Of a stretch of 64,000 bases of DNA, positions 34,949-44,048 are shown one piece after another. The notes under the pieces are model-generated. The model saw only the letters and a program-made list of their open reading frames with translations. It did not search any database and was not told where the DNA came from. Origin of the DNA: Halothiobacillus sp. (lineage in GTDB: Bacteria; Pseudomonadota; Gammaproteobacteria; Halothiobacillales; Halothiobacillaceae); contig JAGXHU010000034.1 of the NCBI GenBank assembly GCA_024636015.1, forward strand, positions 1-64,000. The letters are read 5' to 3'. The position numbers and the translations under genes were made by a program. Each line of letters starts with the position of its first letter. Position 1 is the stretch's first letter.

Positions 34949-36408
34949 TTAACCCCGTGCTGATTGATCACCGTCCTGTCGCCGATATCCGGATGCGTCG
35001 CGTCCGGCAGTTGCATTTTGTCGGTATCGGCGGTGCAGGCATGAGCGGTATTGCCGAGGTGCTGAAAACGCTGGGGTTCACCGTGACGGGGTCGGATGTC
35101 GCCGAGTCCATGGCGGTTTCCCGGTTACGCAGTCTGGGGATCGATGTGTGGATTGGTCACGATTCGGCACATGTGTCCGGGGCGGATGTCGTTGTGATTT
35201 CCACGGCAGTCAAGGCGGATAACCCTGAGTTGGTCGCTGCGAAAGAATTGCGACTGCCAATTGTGCGCCGTGCCGAGATGCTGGCCGAACTGATGCGTTT
35301 CCGGATCGGCCTGGCCGTGGCGGGCACGCATGGAAAAACGACGACGACCTCGCTGCTGGCCGCGATTCTGGCCGAGGCGGGTTGGGATCCCACCTATGTC
35401 ATCGGGGGCAAACTGCTTTCGAGTTCATCCAATGCCCGCCTGGGGCGCGGGGAATATCTGGTGGCCGAGGCGGACGAATCCGATGCCTCATTCCTGCATC
35501 TTCAGCCGCATGTCGCCATCGTGACCAATATTGATGCCGACCATCTGGAAACCTATCAGGGAGACTTCGAGCGGTTGGTGGATCACTTTGTCGAGTTCAT
35601 GCACAACCTCCCTTTTTATGGGGTGGCGGTGATCTGTGCGGACGACCCAGTGGCGGCCCGCATCGTGCCGCGCATCGGTCGTCAGGTACTGACCTACGGT
35701 ATCGATGAGGCAGCGGATGTCCGTGCGACACAAGTCATCGAATCCGGGTTCTGCAGCCGTTTTACGGTTGAAGCGCCGGAGACGGCCGCGTTCGACTGTG
35801 AATTGGCCATGCCCGGCCGACATAACGTGCTCAATGCCTTGGCGGCGATTACGGTCGCGCACGATCTGGGTGTTCCGATCGTTGCGATTCAGCGGGCGCT
35901 CGCCGGATTTCAGGGTGTCGGTCGCCGATTGGAACGTCGGGGGCGACTCACGATCCATGGGCACCCATACCCGCTTGTCGACGATTATGGCCACCACCCG
36001 CGCGAGATCGAGGCAACGGTACAAGCGGTTCGTGCGGCGTGGCCGGATCACCGGCTCCTGGTCATTTTTCAGCCGCACCGGTTCAGCCGGACGCGGGACT
36101 TGTTCGAAGATTTCGTACGTGCCCTGTCGATGGTGGATCAGCTGATTCTGCTGGACGTCTACCCGGCCGGTGAGACCCCCATCGCAGGTGCCGATGGTCG
36201 AAGCCTTGCGCGGGCGATTCGTAATCGCGGCGTGGTAGATCCGGTGTTCGTGACGGAGGCCGAGGAGGTATCGACCGTGTTGCCGGATATGCTTCGGTCC
36301 GCCGAAGAGGAAACCGAACCCACACTGATTCTGACGCTGGGTGCGGGCAATGTCGGCAGTTTACCGGGCCTGTTGCTGGGATGCTTTCCGGAGGTGCGCA
36401 ATGCGTGA
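34945..36408 (+). CDS. murC: UDP-MurNAc:L-alanine ligase MurC
   Basis: A 487-residue ligase for the first amino-acid addition to UDP-MurNAc. The N-domain carries FVGIGGAGMSGIAEVL, the P-loop GTHGKTTTTS is at about 128-137, then EADESDASFLHL and the C-terminal DDYGHHPREIEAT with FQPHRFSRT. It overlaps murG by four bases and ddlB by eight. In many gammaproteobacteria murB sits between murC and ddlB; here it does not. Confidence 0.97.
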   Translation: MINPVLIDHRPVADIRMRRVRQLHFVGIGGAGMSGIAEVLKTLGFTVTGSDVAESMAVSRLRSLGIDVWIGHDSAHVSGADVVVISTAVKADNPELVAAKELRLPIVRRAEMLAELMRFRIGLAVAGTHGKTTTTSLLAAILAEAGWDPTYVIGGKLLSSSSNARLGRGEYLVAEADESDASFLHLQPHVAIVTNIDADHLETYQGDFERLVDHFVEFMHNLPFYGVAVICADDPVAARIVPRIGRQVLTYGIDEAADVRATQVIESGFCSRFTVEAPETAAFDCELAMPGRHNVLNALAAITVAHDLGVPIVAIQRALAGFQGVGRRLERRGRLTIHGHPYPLVDDYGHHPREIEATVQAVRAAWPDHRLLVIFQPHRFSRTRDLFEDFVRALSMVDQLILLDVYPAGETPIAGADGRSLARAIRNRGVVDPVFVTEAEEVSTVLPDMLRSAEEETEPTLILTLGAGNVGSLPGLLLGCFPEVRNA

Positions 36409-37375
36409 TCCCAAAGCCTTCGGTCGGGTCTTGCTGCTGATGGGGGGGTGGTCCTCCGAACGTGCCGTCTCCCTGAAAAGTGGAGCCACCGTGTTGGCCG
36501 CACTCGAACGCGCGGGAGTGGACGTCACGGTCATGGATATCGACCGTCACTGCATCTCTGCCTTGGTTGCGGCACATGCCGCGCGTCCGTTTGCCCGCGC
36601 ATTTATCATCCTGCATGGCCGGGGTGGCGAGGATGGTCGCATTCAGGCGCTGCTCGAACTTTTGGATATTCCCTATACCGGTACCGATGTTGCGGGTTCT
36701 GCCATCGGCATGGACAAGCTCGCTTGTAAGCGCATCTGGCGCGGTGAAGGGTTACCGACGCCGCCTTGGGCTTTGGTCGACACCTTGGCCGAAGCCAATG
36801 CAGCCCTGAAAGAACTCGGCCTGCCGGTGATGGTGAAGCCCGTGGCCGAGGGTTCGAGTGTCGGGGTGGCTAAGGTGGACCGCGCAGAAGATCTGGCCGC
36901 TGCTTTTGCCGAAGCACAACGGTATGGCTCCGTGATGATGGAGCGATTCGTGCGTGGCGGCGAGTACACCGTGGCGATTCTGAACGGTCAGCCCTTGCCA
37001 GCGATCCTTCTGGCGACACCGCATGCCTTTTATGACTACAACGCCAAATATCTTGCCGACGATACCGAATACCGCATTCCCTGCGGGCTCGACCCTGCGC
37101 AGGAAGCGCAGATGAAAGAGATTGCCGTACGCGCTTTCGATCTCATTGGTGGATCGGGTTGGGGCCGGGTGGATTTCATGCGGGATGAGGCCGGACATAA
37201 CTGGTTGATCGAGGTAAATACCGTGCCGGGGATGACGGATCACTCGCTTGTGCCGATGGCTGCGCGCGCCGCCGGAATCGATATTGAATCGCTGTGTCTT
37301 CAGATTCTGGGTACCGCAGACAAATCCGAGTCGAAGCCGGCGAGGGGTGCAGATGATGCTTTGGGACAATTGTGA
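36401..37375 (+). CDS. ddlB: D-alanine:D-alanine ligase
   Basis: A 324-residue ATP-grasp ligase that makes the D-Ala-D-Ala dipeptide used by MurF. Signatures are LLMGGWSSERAVSLKSG, LHGRGGEDGRIQALLEL, the ATP-grasp VMVKPVAEGSSVGV and the metal site LIEVNTVPGMTDHSLVPMAA. The ATG at 36401 has GGAGGTG just upstream, inside murC. It overlaps ftsQ by four bases. Confidence 0.96.
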   Translation: MRDPKAFGRVLLLMGGWSSERAVSLKSGATVLAALERAGVDVTVMDIDRHCISALVAAHAARPFARAFIILHGRGGEDGRIQALLELLDIPYTGTDVAGSAIGMDKLACKRIWRGEGLPTPPWALVDTLAEANAALKELGLPVMVKPVAEGSSVGVAKVDRAEDLAAAFAEAQRYGSVMMERFVRGGEYTVAILNGQPLPAILLATPHAFYDYNAKYLADDTEYRIPCGLDPAQEAQMKEIAVRAFDLIGGSGWGRVDFMRDEAGHNWLIEVNTVPGMTDHSLVPMAARAAGIDIESLCLQILGTADKSESKPARGADDALGQL

Positions 37376-38199
37376 TGGGATCTGCACGCCGTCCGGTTCA
37401 GGCCAGGCCCCGCTCGCCTTCGCTGCGCGAGCAGTGGGACGTTTGGTGGTCGAGTCTGAAACGGGCAATGGCCGTGCTATTCACCTGGTTCATCACACTG
37501 AGCCTGCTTGGTTTGCTCGTCCTGGCTGGTTGGGGTTTTTGGCAGAAGTTGCAGTTGCCGGTGACCGAGATTCGGGTTGTTGGCGCGGAAGGCGAGGTCA
37601 GCGCGGACTGGGTTCGCTCCGAGCTAAAACCATTGATCGGGCAGGATATATGGCAGGTGAGTCTGCCCGTCGCCCGCGCCTTGCTGTTGCAGAACACCTG
37701 GTTGACGGATGCCCGAATCCAGCGGAGTTGGCCGAATGCGCTGGTCGTGCAGGTTTCGATTCATCATCCAATTGCGCGCTGGCAGGGCGACCAACTGCTC
37801 GATACCGAGGGGAATGTATTCCTACCGACAGGCAAGTTGCCGGAGAAGGTGGGAGATCTGCCCCAACTCAGTGGGCCGGATGGTCAGCAATGGGTGCTTT
37901 GGGAGCGGTATCTGAGCTTCAAGTCGGCGTTGCAGACCGTCGGGCTGAATACCACGGGCCTGTTCGAGGACTCGCGAGGATCTCTGGATGTGATCGTACA
38001 GGGGGGCGTCCGGATTCGACTGGGTGTACAGCAGATCGAACCGAGACTTCAGCGCCTGCTGGATGTGTATGGCAAGACACTGGCCGGAAAGCTCGATCAG
38101 GTCGCGGCCATCGATTTGCGCTACAGCAACGGATTTTCGGTGGTGTGGCGCGCAGCGCCGACGACCGTCAAGAAAGCAGAGCGCCAGAAGCAGAAATGA
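37372..38199 (+). CDS. ftsQ: Cell division protein FtsQ
   Basis: A 275-residue bitopic inner-membrane protein that links early and late divisome proteins. A basic cytoplasmic N-terminus (about 30 residues) is followed by one membrane segment (about 33-55), a POTRA domain starting PVTEIRVVGAEGEVS, and a beta domain. The start is GTG at 37372 (GTGATG; the ATG at 37375 is equally possible). The C-terminus is Lys-rich. Confidence 0.94.
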   Translation: MMGSARRPVQARPRSPSLREQWDVWWSSLKRAMAVLFTWFITLSLLGLLVLAGWGFWQKLQLPVTEIRVVGAEGEVSADWVRSELKPLIGQDIWQVSLPVARALLLQNTWLTDARIQRSWPNALVVQVSIHHPIARWQGDQLLDTEGNVFLPTGKLPEKVGDLPQLSGPDGQQWVLWERYLSFKSALQTVGLNTTGLFEDSRGSLDVIVQGGVRIRLGVQQIEPRLQRLLDVYGKTLAGKLDQVAAIDLRYSNGFSVVWRAAPTTVKKAERQKQK

Positions 38200-38220
38200 T
38201 TAAGAGGATGGAATAAAGCC

Positions 38221-39474
38221 ATGTGTGCAATAGCAGTACGAAAAGGGGAACGGGACCTGGTGGTCGGCCTCGATGTTGGCACCACCAAGATCGCCGCGCT
38301 GGTTGGTGAATATGATGCCGATGGTCATCTCAGTCTGATCGGTTACGGGCAATCTCCGACAAACAAGGGGCTGCGTCGCGGCTCGGTGGTGGATATCGAC
38401 TCCACATCCCGAGCCATCAAACGGGCCATCGACGCCGCTGCAGCCATGTCCAACTGCGAGATTGGCTCGGTCTGGGTCGGCGTGGCGGGTGATCACGTCA
38501 TCAGTATGGATTCCAAGGGCATGACCGGTACGGCGGGGCGTGAAATCACTCAGGCCGATATCAATCAGGTCGTGCAGTCGGCCAAGGCCGTCAAGATTCC
38601 CGACGGACAGCAGATTCTGTACTGCGAGCCACAGGAATTCCGGATCGACGGACAGGACGGCATCCACAAGCCGCAGGGCATGACCGGCCACCGACTGGAA
38701 GCCGATGTGCATATCGTGACCACGGCCACGAACAACGTGCAGAACATCATCAAGTGCGTGGAGCGTTGCGGCTTGGCTGTGACCGGGACGGTGCTCGACC
38801 CGATAGCTGCCGCGACCGCCGTGCTGAACGAGGACGAAAAGGAACTGGGTGTCGCATTGATTGATATCGGTGGCGGCACCACTGATATCGCGATCTTCAC
38901 ACGGGGCGCACTGCGCTACACCACGGTATTGCCGATTGCCGGCGAGCAGATCACCAACGATCTCGCCTACGGGCTGACCACGCCACCGGCGCAGGCCGAG
39001 GAGATCAAGCGCAAGTATGCCGATCTGCGTCCGTCGGATGATCGCAGTCACAGCGAGGAGATCGAAGTCCCCGGCGTGAGCGGTCGCCCACCCCGTCGGA
39101 TTTCACGCGACATGATGATGCGTATTTCCCGGCCCCGCGTTGAGGAAATCCTGACCTATATCCAGGAAGCCATCCGGCGTTCGGGGTACCACGAAATGAT
39201 TAACGCTGGAATCGTGCTGACCGGTGGATCAGCCGCGATGCCGGGTCTGGTCGAGCTGACCGAAGATTTTTTACAGATGCCAACGCGTCTCGGATTACCG
39301 CAGGGAATCAGCGGCAATCACGAGGCGTTGAAGAATCCGGCCAATGCCACCGGTATTGGTTTGATCCTGCATGGCCGCAAGGCTGAGTTGCAGAGCGAGG
39401 TTGCCATACACACGGATGTGCATGGCGATCCTATGTTTCTCCAGCTGAAACGCTGGTTCAAAGACCATTTTTAA
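38221..39474 (+). CDS. ftsA: Cell division protein FtsA
   Basis: A 417-residue actin-like ATPase that anchors FtsZ to the membrane. Phosphate-binding motifs are VGLDVGTTKIAAL (about 15-27) and LIDIGGGTTDIAIF; the 1C subdomain lies between. The C-terminal amphipathic helix MFLQLKRWFKDHF would serve as the membrane-targeting sequence. It follows ftsQ by 21 bases; the ribosome site GAGG is slightly distant. Confidence 0.97.
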   Translation: MCAIAVRKGERDLVVGLDVGTTKIAALVGEYDADGHLSLIGYGQSPTNKGLRRGSVVDIDSTSRAIKRAIDAAAAMSNCEIGSVWVGVAGDHVISMDSKGMTGTAGREITQADINQVVQSAKAVKIPDGQQILYCEPQEFRIDGQDGIHKPQGMTGHRLEADVHIVTTATNNVQNIIKCVERCGLAVTGTVLDPIAAATAVLNEDEKELGVALIDIGGGTTDIAIFTRGALRYTTVLPIAGEQITNDLAYGLTTPPAQAEEIKRKYADLRPSDDRSHSEEIEVPGVSGRPPRRISRDMMMRISRPRVEEILTYIQEAIRRSGYHEMINAGIVLTGGSAAMPGLVELTEDFLQMPTRLGLPQGISGNHEALKNPANATGIGLILHGRKAELQSEVAIHTDVHGDPMFLQLKRWFKDHF

Positions 39475-39518
39475 TTGTTTGAAAGAGCCCAACCTCTATG
39501 TGTGTAGGAGACGTAATC

Positions 39519-40673
39519 ATGACCTGGAAAATGCTGGAAACCCAAGGCGAAACCGCCAGAATTAAAGTAATCGGCGTTGGCGGCGGCGGCGGCAATGCCG
39601 TGGCCCACATGCTGGCCCGTGAACTGGAAGGCATCGAATATATCTGTGCGAACACTGACTCCCAGGCCCTGCGCAAGAGCCAGGCGCAGTCGCAGTTACA
39701 GATCGGTGGCAACATTACTAAGGGCCTCGGCGCCGGTGCCGATCCTGAGTTGGGTCGTCAGGCCGCTCTGGAAGATCGCGAACAGAGTCAAGAAGCGATC
39801 AAGGACGCAAACATGCTGTTCATTACGACCGGCATGGGTGGTGGCACCGGTACGGGTGCGGCACCCGTGATCGCCCAGATTGCCAAGGATATGAATATCC
39901 TGACCGTCGCCGTCGTTACGCGTCCGTTCAGCTTCGAAGGAAAGAAACGGACCAAGACCGCCATGGAAGGGATCGAGGAACTGGAAAAGCACGTCGATTC
40001 CCTGATCGTGATCCCCAATGACAAGCTGACTGCGGTGATGGGGAAGGGTGCTTCGCTGCGCGACGCCTTCGCTGCCGCCAACGAAGTGCTGTTCACGGCC
40101 GTTTCCGGCATTTCCGAACTGATTACCCGCCCGGGTGAAATCAATCTCGATTTTGCGGATGTCCGCGCCATCATGACCGAACGCGGTACGGCGATGATGG
40201 GCACCGGCACCGGTCGGGGCGATAACCGCGCTGCCGAAGCGGCAGAAGCGGCGATTCACAGCCCGCTGCTGGATGACATCAGCCTTACCGGCGCTGAGGG
40301 TATCCTCGTCAATGTGGCATCTAACGGCGATCTGTCCATCGGCGAATTCATGGAAATCGGCGAGTTGGTTCAAGCGTTGGCGGGCGATGAGGCCCTCGTT
40401 AAGGTGGGCACCGCCATCGACGAAACCCTGGAAGGCGAGCTACGCGTGACCCTGGTGGCCACAGGACTGGTTCGGCATCCGGTGATGATTGACGTGGATC
40501 ATCGAAAGCCACGCGTCGTCGTGCACAATGAAGCGCCCCGTCAGGCCGTGCCGGAATCGGATCCAGTTAATGACTCATTGCATCGGCAGCCAGTGGTCAC
40601 CATGCGGGGAAATACTGCTGTTAACCTGGATGTGATCGATATCCCGTCGTTCCTGCGCAAACAGGCGGACTGA
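39519..40673 (+). CDS. ftsZ: Cell division GTPase FtsZ
   Basis: A 384-residue tubulin-like GTPase that forms the division ring. It has [10 protein letters not shown] near the start, the tubulin signature [10 protein letters not shown] at about 107-116, and the conserved C-terminal peptide DIPSFLRKQ that binds FtsA and ZipA. The ATG at 39519 follows TAGGAG at 39505-39510; a start at 39498 would add seven residues and is less likely. It ends the dcw cluster here, since lpxC is not found after it. Confidence 0.98.
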   Translation: MTWKMLETQGETARIKVIGVGGGGGNAVAHMLARELEGIEYICANTDSQALRKSQAQSQLQIGGNITKGLGAGADPELGRQAALEDREQSQEAIKDANMLFITTGMGGGTGTGAAPVIAQIAKDMNILTVAVVTRPFSFEGKKRTKTAMEGIEELEKHVDSLIVIPNDKLTAVMGKGASLRDAFAAANEVLFTAVSGISELITRPGEINLDFADVRAIMTERGTAMMGTGTGRGDNRAAEAAEAAIHSPLLDDISLTGAEGILVNVASNGDLSIGEFMEIGELVQALAGDEALVKVGTAIDETLEGELRVTLVATGLVRHPVMIDVDHRKPRVVVHNEAPRQAVPESDPVNDSLHRQPVVTMRGNTAVNLDVIDIPSFLRKQAD

Positions 40674-40961
40674 GCGAAGCGATGATGGGCTGACCCCGAC
40701 TTTCTTGCGTGGGTGCTGGATCGGATCACGGCAAGAATCCCGTGCGAATATCCGACAGCGTCATATGGGCGGATGACACAGGCGGAGGGCCAGGTTTCGT
40801 CTCAACGTGGAGACCTTCGTGAGTGTTCGTGCCGTTTGCCGCAGTCTGTCCAAAATTCAGCGTGCCGGCAGACCTACGTCTGGCGCATCGGTAACGATGA
40901 CATGCCGTATTGGGGATAGGTCAGGGTGACGATTCGCTCGTCCGGTTGATTGACTGTACAT
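40674..40961. other. Gene-free region after ftsZ
   Basis: About 290 bases between the ftsZ stop and a strong terminator. No reading frame has a credible ribosome site or family resemblance. The stretch may be a long ftsZ 3' untranslated region, or it may encode a small RNA ended by the terminator at 40962. Confidence 0.5.
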
Positions 40962-41001
40962 AGCCGCGTAGCAAGGTTGGGCTTGCTGCGCGGCTTTTTT
41001 T
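40962..41001 (+). terminator. Rho-independent terminator downstream of ftsZ
   Basis: AGCCGCGTAGCAAG pairs with CTTGCTGCGCGGCT (one mismatch) around a short GTTGGG loop and is followed by a run of seven T. It would end the dcw transcript or a separate small RNA. Confidence 0.9.
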
Positions 41002-41110
41002 ATCCATTTTTTATGCCTAGACCGTGGGGGAAATGAGTATGGGCTCCAGGAAATATCAAACGTGATAATCAGAGATTTTCGGGAGCAGGGATGACGATAA
41101 AATCGCACAT

Positions 41111-41135
41111 AAAAAAACCGCCCCGAAGGGCGGTT
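41111..41135 (-). terminator. Rho-independent terminator of the FadL-type porin gene
   Basis: On the minus strand ACCGCCC, loop TTCG, GGGCGGT is followed by a run of seven T. It lies 33 bases after the stop codon of the leftward porin gene. The UUCG tetraloop is especially stable. Confidence 0.9.
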
Positions 41136-41167
41136 CAAGATTCTGGTCTGAATGGACTAGGGTCAGA

Positions 41168-42475
41168 TTAGAACTTGTAGGCGTAACCCACAGTCGCTTC
41201 ATATTGCTTCATACGAATCGTATCTGTTTGAGTCTGTCCATAGGCGGCAGCAATCGCATTGGGGCCTGATACAGAAACAGAGGGTGCGTACATGAATGCA
41301 CCGCTAAGCTCTTGGTGTTGATCAAACGCATAGGTGAAACCAGCAGTGTAATGATTTTTAACAACACCAGGGGCCAAGGTGTTGAACAGTACATCCGTAG
41401 ATTTGATTGGATTCGTACCGTGGTTGAAGCCAACCCGTAACTGCAAGGCAGGGGTCATTTGCCATTGCGCGCCGAGTTTAACAACATTCACATTACCCCA
41501 ACCAAAGCCAGCGCCATTAGAGCCGCCCAGCTTTTCGTTCGGATTGCCTGACATGAGATAGGCAGTTGAAGGGTTGGAGATCGCTTTTACGCCCGTGTAA
41601 TTGATGCGCTGGAAATCAGCGGTCAATGTCCAGGTAGGCGCTACCTTGAAGGCACCGCCAACAGTCCACGTAGAGGGGATATCGAATTTGCCGCCCTCAG
41701 CGAACAGGCCTGAGTAGGCATTAAACTTACTCATGGACATCTTGGTTTGGTAGCTACCTGCCAGTGAGATCGCATCCGTGGCGTGGTAGAGAATGCCGAT
41801 TTTTCCGCCCCAACCAGTCGAGCTTGAAACATTATTGCTCGTCACGGAGCCTGGGTTGACGGAGTACATTGAGTTGTCAAATCCACTCAAGCCTTTGACC
41901 TGAATCGTCTGGCGAGCGAATAGTACGCTTGCGCCCACGGATAGCTTCCCATCCATGAATTTATGCGCATAGGTGGGGGCAATGAACATCTGCTTCAGAT
42001 TGACGCCCGCGACACCCGTGCCATAGGGGCCAGTACCCGGCATGCCGAGTACGCCAAGGTAGCTGCTTACGTTGCCAGCGTAGTCTGAGTTCATGCCGCC
42101 ATTGCCGTAAATAGCGATACCAATTGAGCTTGTATCATTAAGCGCATAGCTGCCAGAAAGCTCGGGGATATAGAAGTTGTTGCTTCCGCTACTGGCGCTA
42201 CCCGTGGTGCCATTTCCATTGACGAAGCTATATCCACGCTTCGGACTAAACCAGGAGACATCAAAGTTAACCTGATTGCCGGTCTCGGTAATTCCGGCCG
42301 GGTTTGTGGCAATAATCATGGCGCTGTCATTAGGCAGTGCGACACCACCACCGCCCATACCCATGCTTTTTACCCCATAGCCATCAGCAAAATAGCCGTT
42401 AGTCGCGTGAGCGGCGCCAGCCGTGAACAGGGTGGCGGCGACGGAGGCGGCCAAAAGTGAGCGTTTGAGAACCAT
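41168..42475 (-). CDS. Outer-membrane transporter of the FadL/OmpP1 family
   Basis: A 435-residue beta-barrel protein for uptake of hydrophobic compounds such as long-chain fatty acids. A signal peptide (residues 1-24, cleaved after AGAAHA) precedes ATNGYFADGYGVKSMGMGG, and the family NPA motif is in IATNPAGI. The rest consists of alternating strands rich in Gly, Ser and aromatic residues, ending in a terminal phenylalanine (GYAYKF) as porins do. The ATG at 42475 has AGGAGA at a suitable distance. It is monocistronic with its own terminator and a long AT-rich upstream region. Its substrate cannot be told from sequence. Confidence 0.9.
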   Translation of the reverse strand: MVLKRSLLAASVAATLFTAGAAHATNGYFADGYGVKSMGMGGGGVALPNDSAMIIATNPAGITETGNQVNFDVSWFSPKRGYSFVNGNGTTGSASSGSNNFYIPELSGSYALNDTSSIGIAIYGNGGMNSDYAGNVSSYLGVLGMPGTGPYGTGVAGVNLKQMFIAPTYAHKFMDGKLSVGASVLFARQTIQVKGLSGFDNSMYSVNPGSVTSNNVSSSTGWGGKIGILYHATDAISLAGSYQTKMSMSKFNAYSGLFAEGGKFDIPSTWTVGGAFKVAPTWTLTADFQRINYTGVKAISNPSTAYLMSGNPNEKLGGSNGAGFGWGNVNVVKLGAQWQMTPALQLRVGFNHGTNPIKSTDVLFNTLAPGVVKNHYTAGFTYAFDQHQELSGAFMYAPSVSVSGPNAIAAAYGQTQTDTIRMKQYEATVGYAYKF

Positions 42476-42894
42476 TAATTCAATCTCCTGTGAATTGCTT
42501 TTTATGCGCGGCACCTGATTGATCGGTGCAGGCTGCTTTTTATGATCGTTTTAATTTCATCGAGCTTGTCTGGCTCATTAAATTAAGGCGATACGTGCTT
42601 GAGGCATATACAAACTAACAGAAATGCAACACATGCAAATTCAAGAAAATTAAGGCTGACTGAAAAATATTAATAAATCAGCAGGTTATTTATTAGAAAT
42701 TGCTTATTTAATAATATTGGTTTATTGATCTGTATGTTTGCAACATATTGTTTTTTCATGGATTGTTAATAGTTCGTTTGTTAACGGTTCGCGCGGCAAG
42801 AACGTACTACGGTATGCCGACATAGGGTTGGAGAAAAATAATCGCGATATTTTACGCTCCGATTGTTGCAAATCTGCAACAATCGGAGCGGCCT
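42476..42894. other. AT-rich region between the FadL-type porin gene and dapF
   Basis: About 420 bases with no gene. Going left to right: the ribosome site of the porin gene; two direct repeats TGCTTTTTATG (42496-42506 and 42534-42544) around a GCACC/GGTGC stem; a strongly AT-rich tract (about 42550-42780) which likely holds the porin promoter; and a perfect stem-loop right after dapF. Confidence 0.65.
42856..42889 (-). repeat. Perfect 15-bp inverted repeat after dapF
   Basis: GCTCCGATTGTTGCA, four-base spacer AATC, TGCAACAATCGGAGC: all 15 pairs match. It lies six bases beyond the dapF stop codon on the minus strand. It is not followed by a T-run on either strand, so it is not a standard terminator. 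It may protect the dapF mRNA end, act as a Rho-dependent processing site, or bind a protein. Confidence 0.9.
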
Positions 42895-43743
42895 CTATTC
42901 AGGAATGGCGCCGTCAAATACCAAGACCGCAGGGCCGGCCATAAAGACGGGGGCATCGGGCATTCCGTTCCAGCTGATGCGCAATTGCCCCCCGGGAAGC
43001 TCGACCTGACAGGGACTGTCCAGCATGCCACGCCGTATGCCGCTGACGACGGCGGCGCAGGCACCCGTGCCGCAGGCAAGTGTTTCGCCCGCGCCGCGTT
43101 CGAAAACACGCAAACGGATTGATTGTCGGTTGATCACTTGCATGAATCCGACGTTGACGCGCTCCGGAAAGCGGATATGGCGTTCGATGATGGGGCCTAG
43201 CTGGGCGACAGGTGCCTGTTCGATGTCGGCGACGTCAATAATGGCATGGGGGTTTCCCATGGAGATGGCGTCAATCGTGATCGAGGTTTGCCCCGCGATT
43301 GGCTGAGATAGATCCAGTGAATAAGCCGTGGCGGCCTCATCGGCAACGAAGGGGATTTGAGCGGGCGTGGTGATCGGCGTCCCCATGTTGACGGTAATGG
43401 CGCCGTCTTCGGTGATATATAGGGTGATCAGCCCACTTTTCGTATCGACAGGTATCTCGCGTTCGGTGGTCAGCCCCTTGTCGACGACATAACGGGCAAA
43501 GCAGCGGGCGCCGTTCCCGCATTGCCCGACCTCGCTGCCATCCGCATTGAATATGCGGTAGGTGAAGAGCGCATTCGGGGTTGTCGGTGGCTCAACAATC
43601 AACAGCTGATCAAAACCGATGCCAAAATGACGATCAGCCCAACGACGGATGCGCGCCGGATCAAGGTCTGGTGCCTGGCGGGTGGCATCAATAACCATGA
43701 AATCATTGCCCAATCCCTGCATTTTGGTGAAATGAAGTGTCAT
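42895..43743 (-). CDS. dapF: Diaminopimelate epimerase
   Basis: A 282-residue cofactor-free racemase that converts LL- to meso-diaminopimelate, the amino acid used by MurE and for lysine synthesis. The two catalytic cysteines are C75 in [11 protein letters not shown] and C224 in [10 protein letters not shown]. The N-terminus [19 protein letters not shown] is typical. It is transcribed leftward. Its upstream gap toward typA is about 300 bases. Confidence 0.97.
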   Translation of the reverse strand: MTLHFTKMQGLGNDFMVIDATRQAPDLDPARIRRWADRHFGIGFDQLLIVEPPTTPNALFTYRIFNADGSEVGQCGNGARCFARYVVDKGLTTEREIPVDTKSGLITLYITEDGAITVNMGTPITTPAQIPFVADEAATAYSLDLSQPIAGQTSITIDAISMGNPHAIIDVADIEQAPVAQLGPIIERHIRFPERVNVGFMQVINRQSIRLRVFERGAGETLACGTGACAAVVSGIRRGMLDSPCQVELPGGQLRISWNGMPDAPVFMAGPAVLVFDGAIPE

Positions 43744-44048
43744 GTGCGTATCGAATCCAAGTGTTGATGAGGGTGTTCTAGAAGTCTGTGACTATTCTAG
43801 TCAATATCAGGAAGGTCTGACATCGGTTTTAAGGCGGGATAGGCGGCGTAATCAGATATTAAGGGATAAGTCGTCTCTTGATATTGTCGGCGAACGAAAT
43901 GGGATGCGCCCAACGTGTATGCGGATCTCAGTCATTGGGGCGCTGAGAATGGCGAGCACGTCGGTCGATGGATTGTGGTTGAGTCTGCCGTAAATTGGCA
44001 TTTTCAGGTATACTTCTGCGCCAGTTTCTCTAACTTTTGGACGCCCCT
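43744..44048. other. Divergent intergenic region between dapF and typA
   Basis: About 305 bases with no convincing gene. TATACT at 44009-44014 is a good -10 for typA, but its -35 is poor. An inverted pair CTAGAA/TTCTAG with an 11-base spacer lies at about 43778-43800. A reading frame across this gap would begin inside the dapF start and has no family features. Confidence 0.5.

Noticed and set aside
40713-40919. 68-codon frame after ftsZ
   Set aside because: No ribosome site, no conserved features and unusual composition; the region is better treated as non-coding.
43742-43993. 83-codon frame between dapF and typA
   Set aside because: It starts within the dapF start region on the opposite strand, lacks a ribosome site and has no recognisable protein features.
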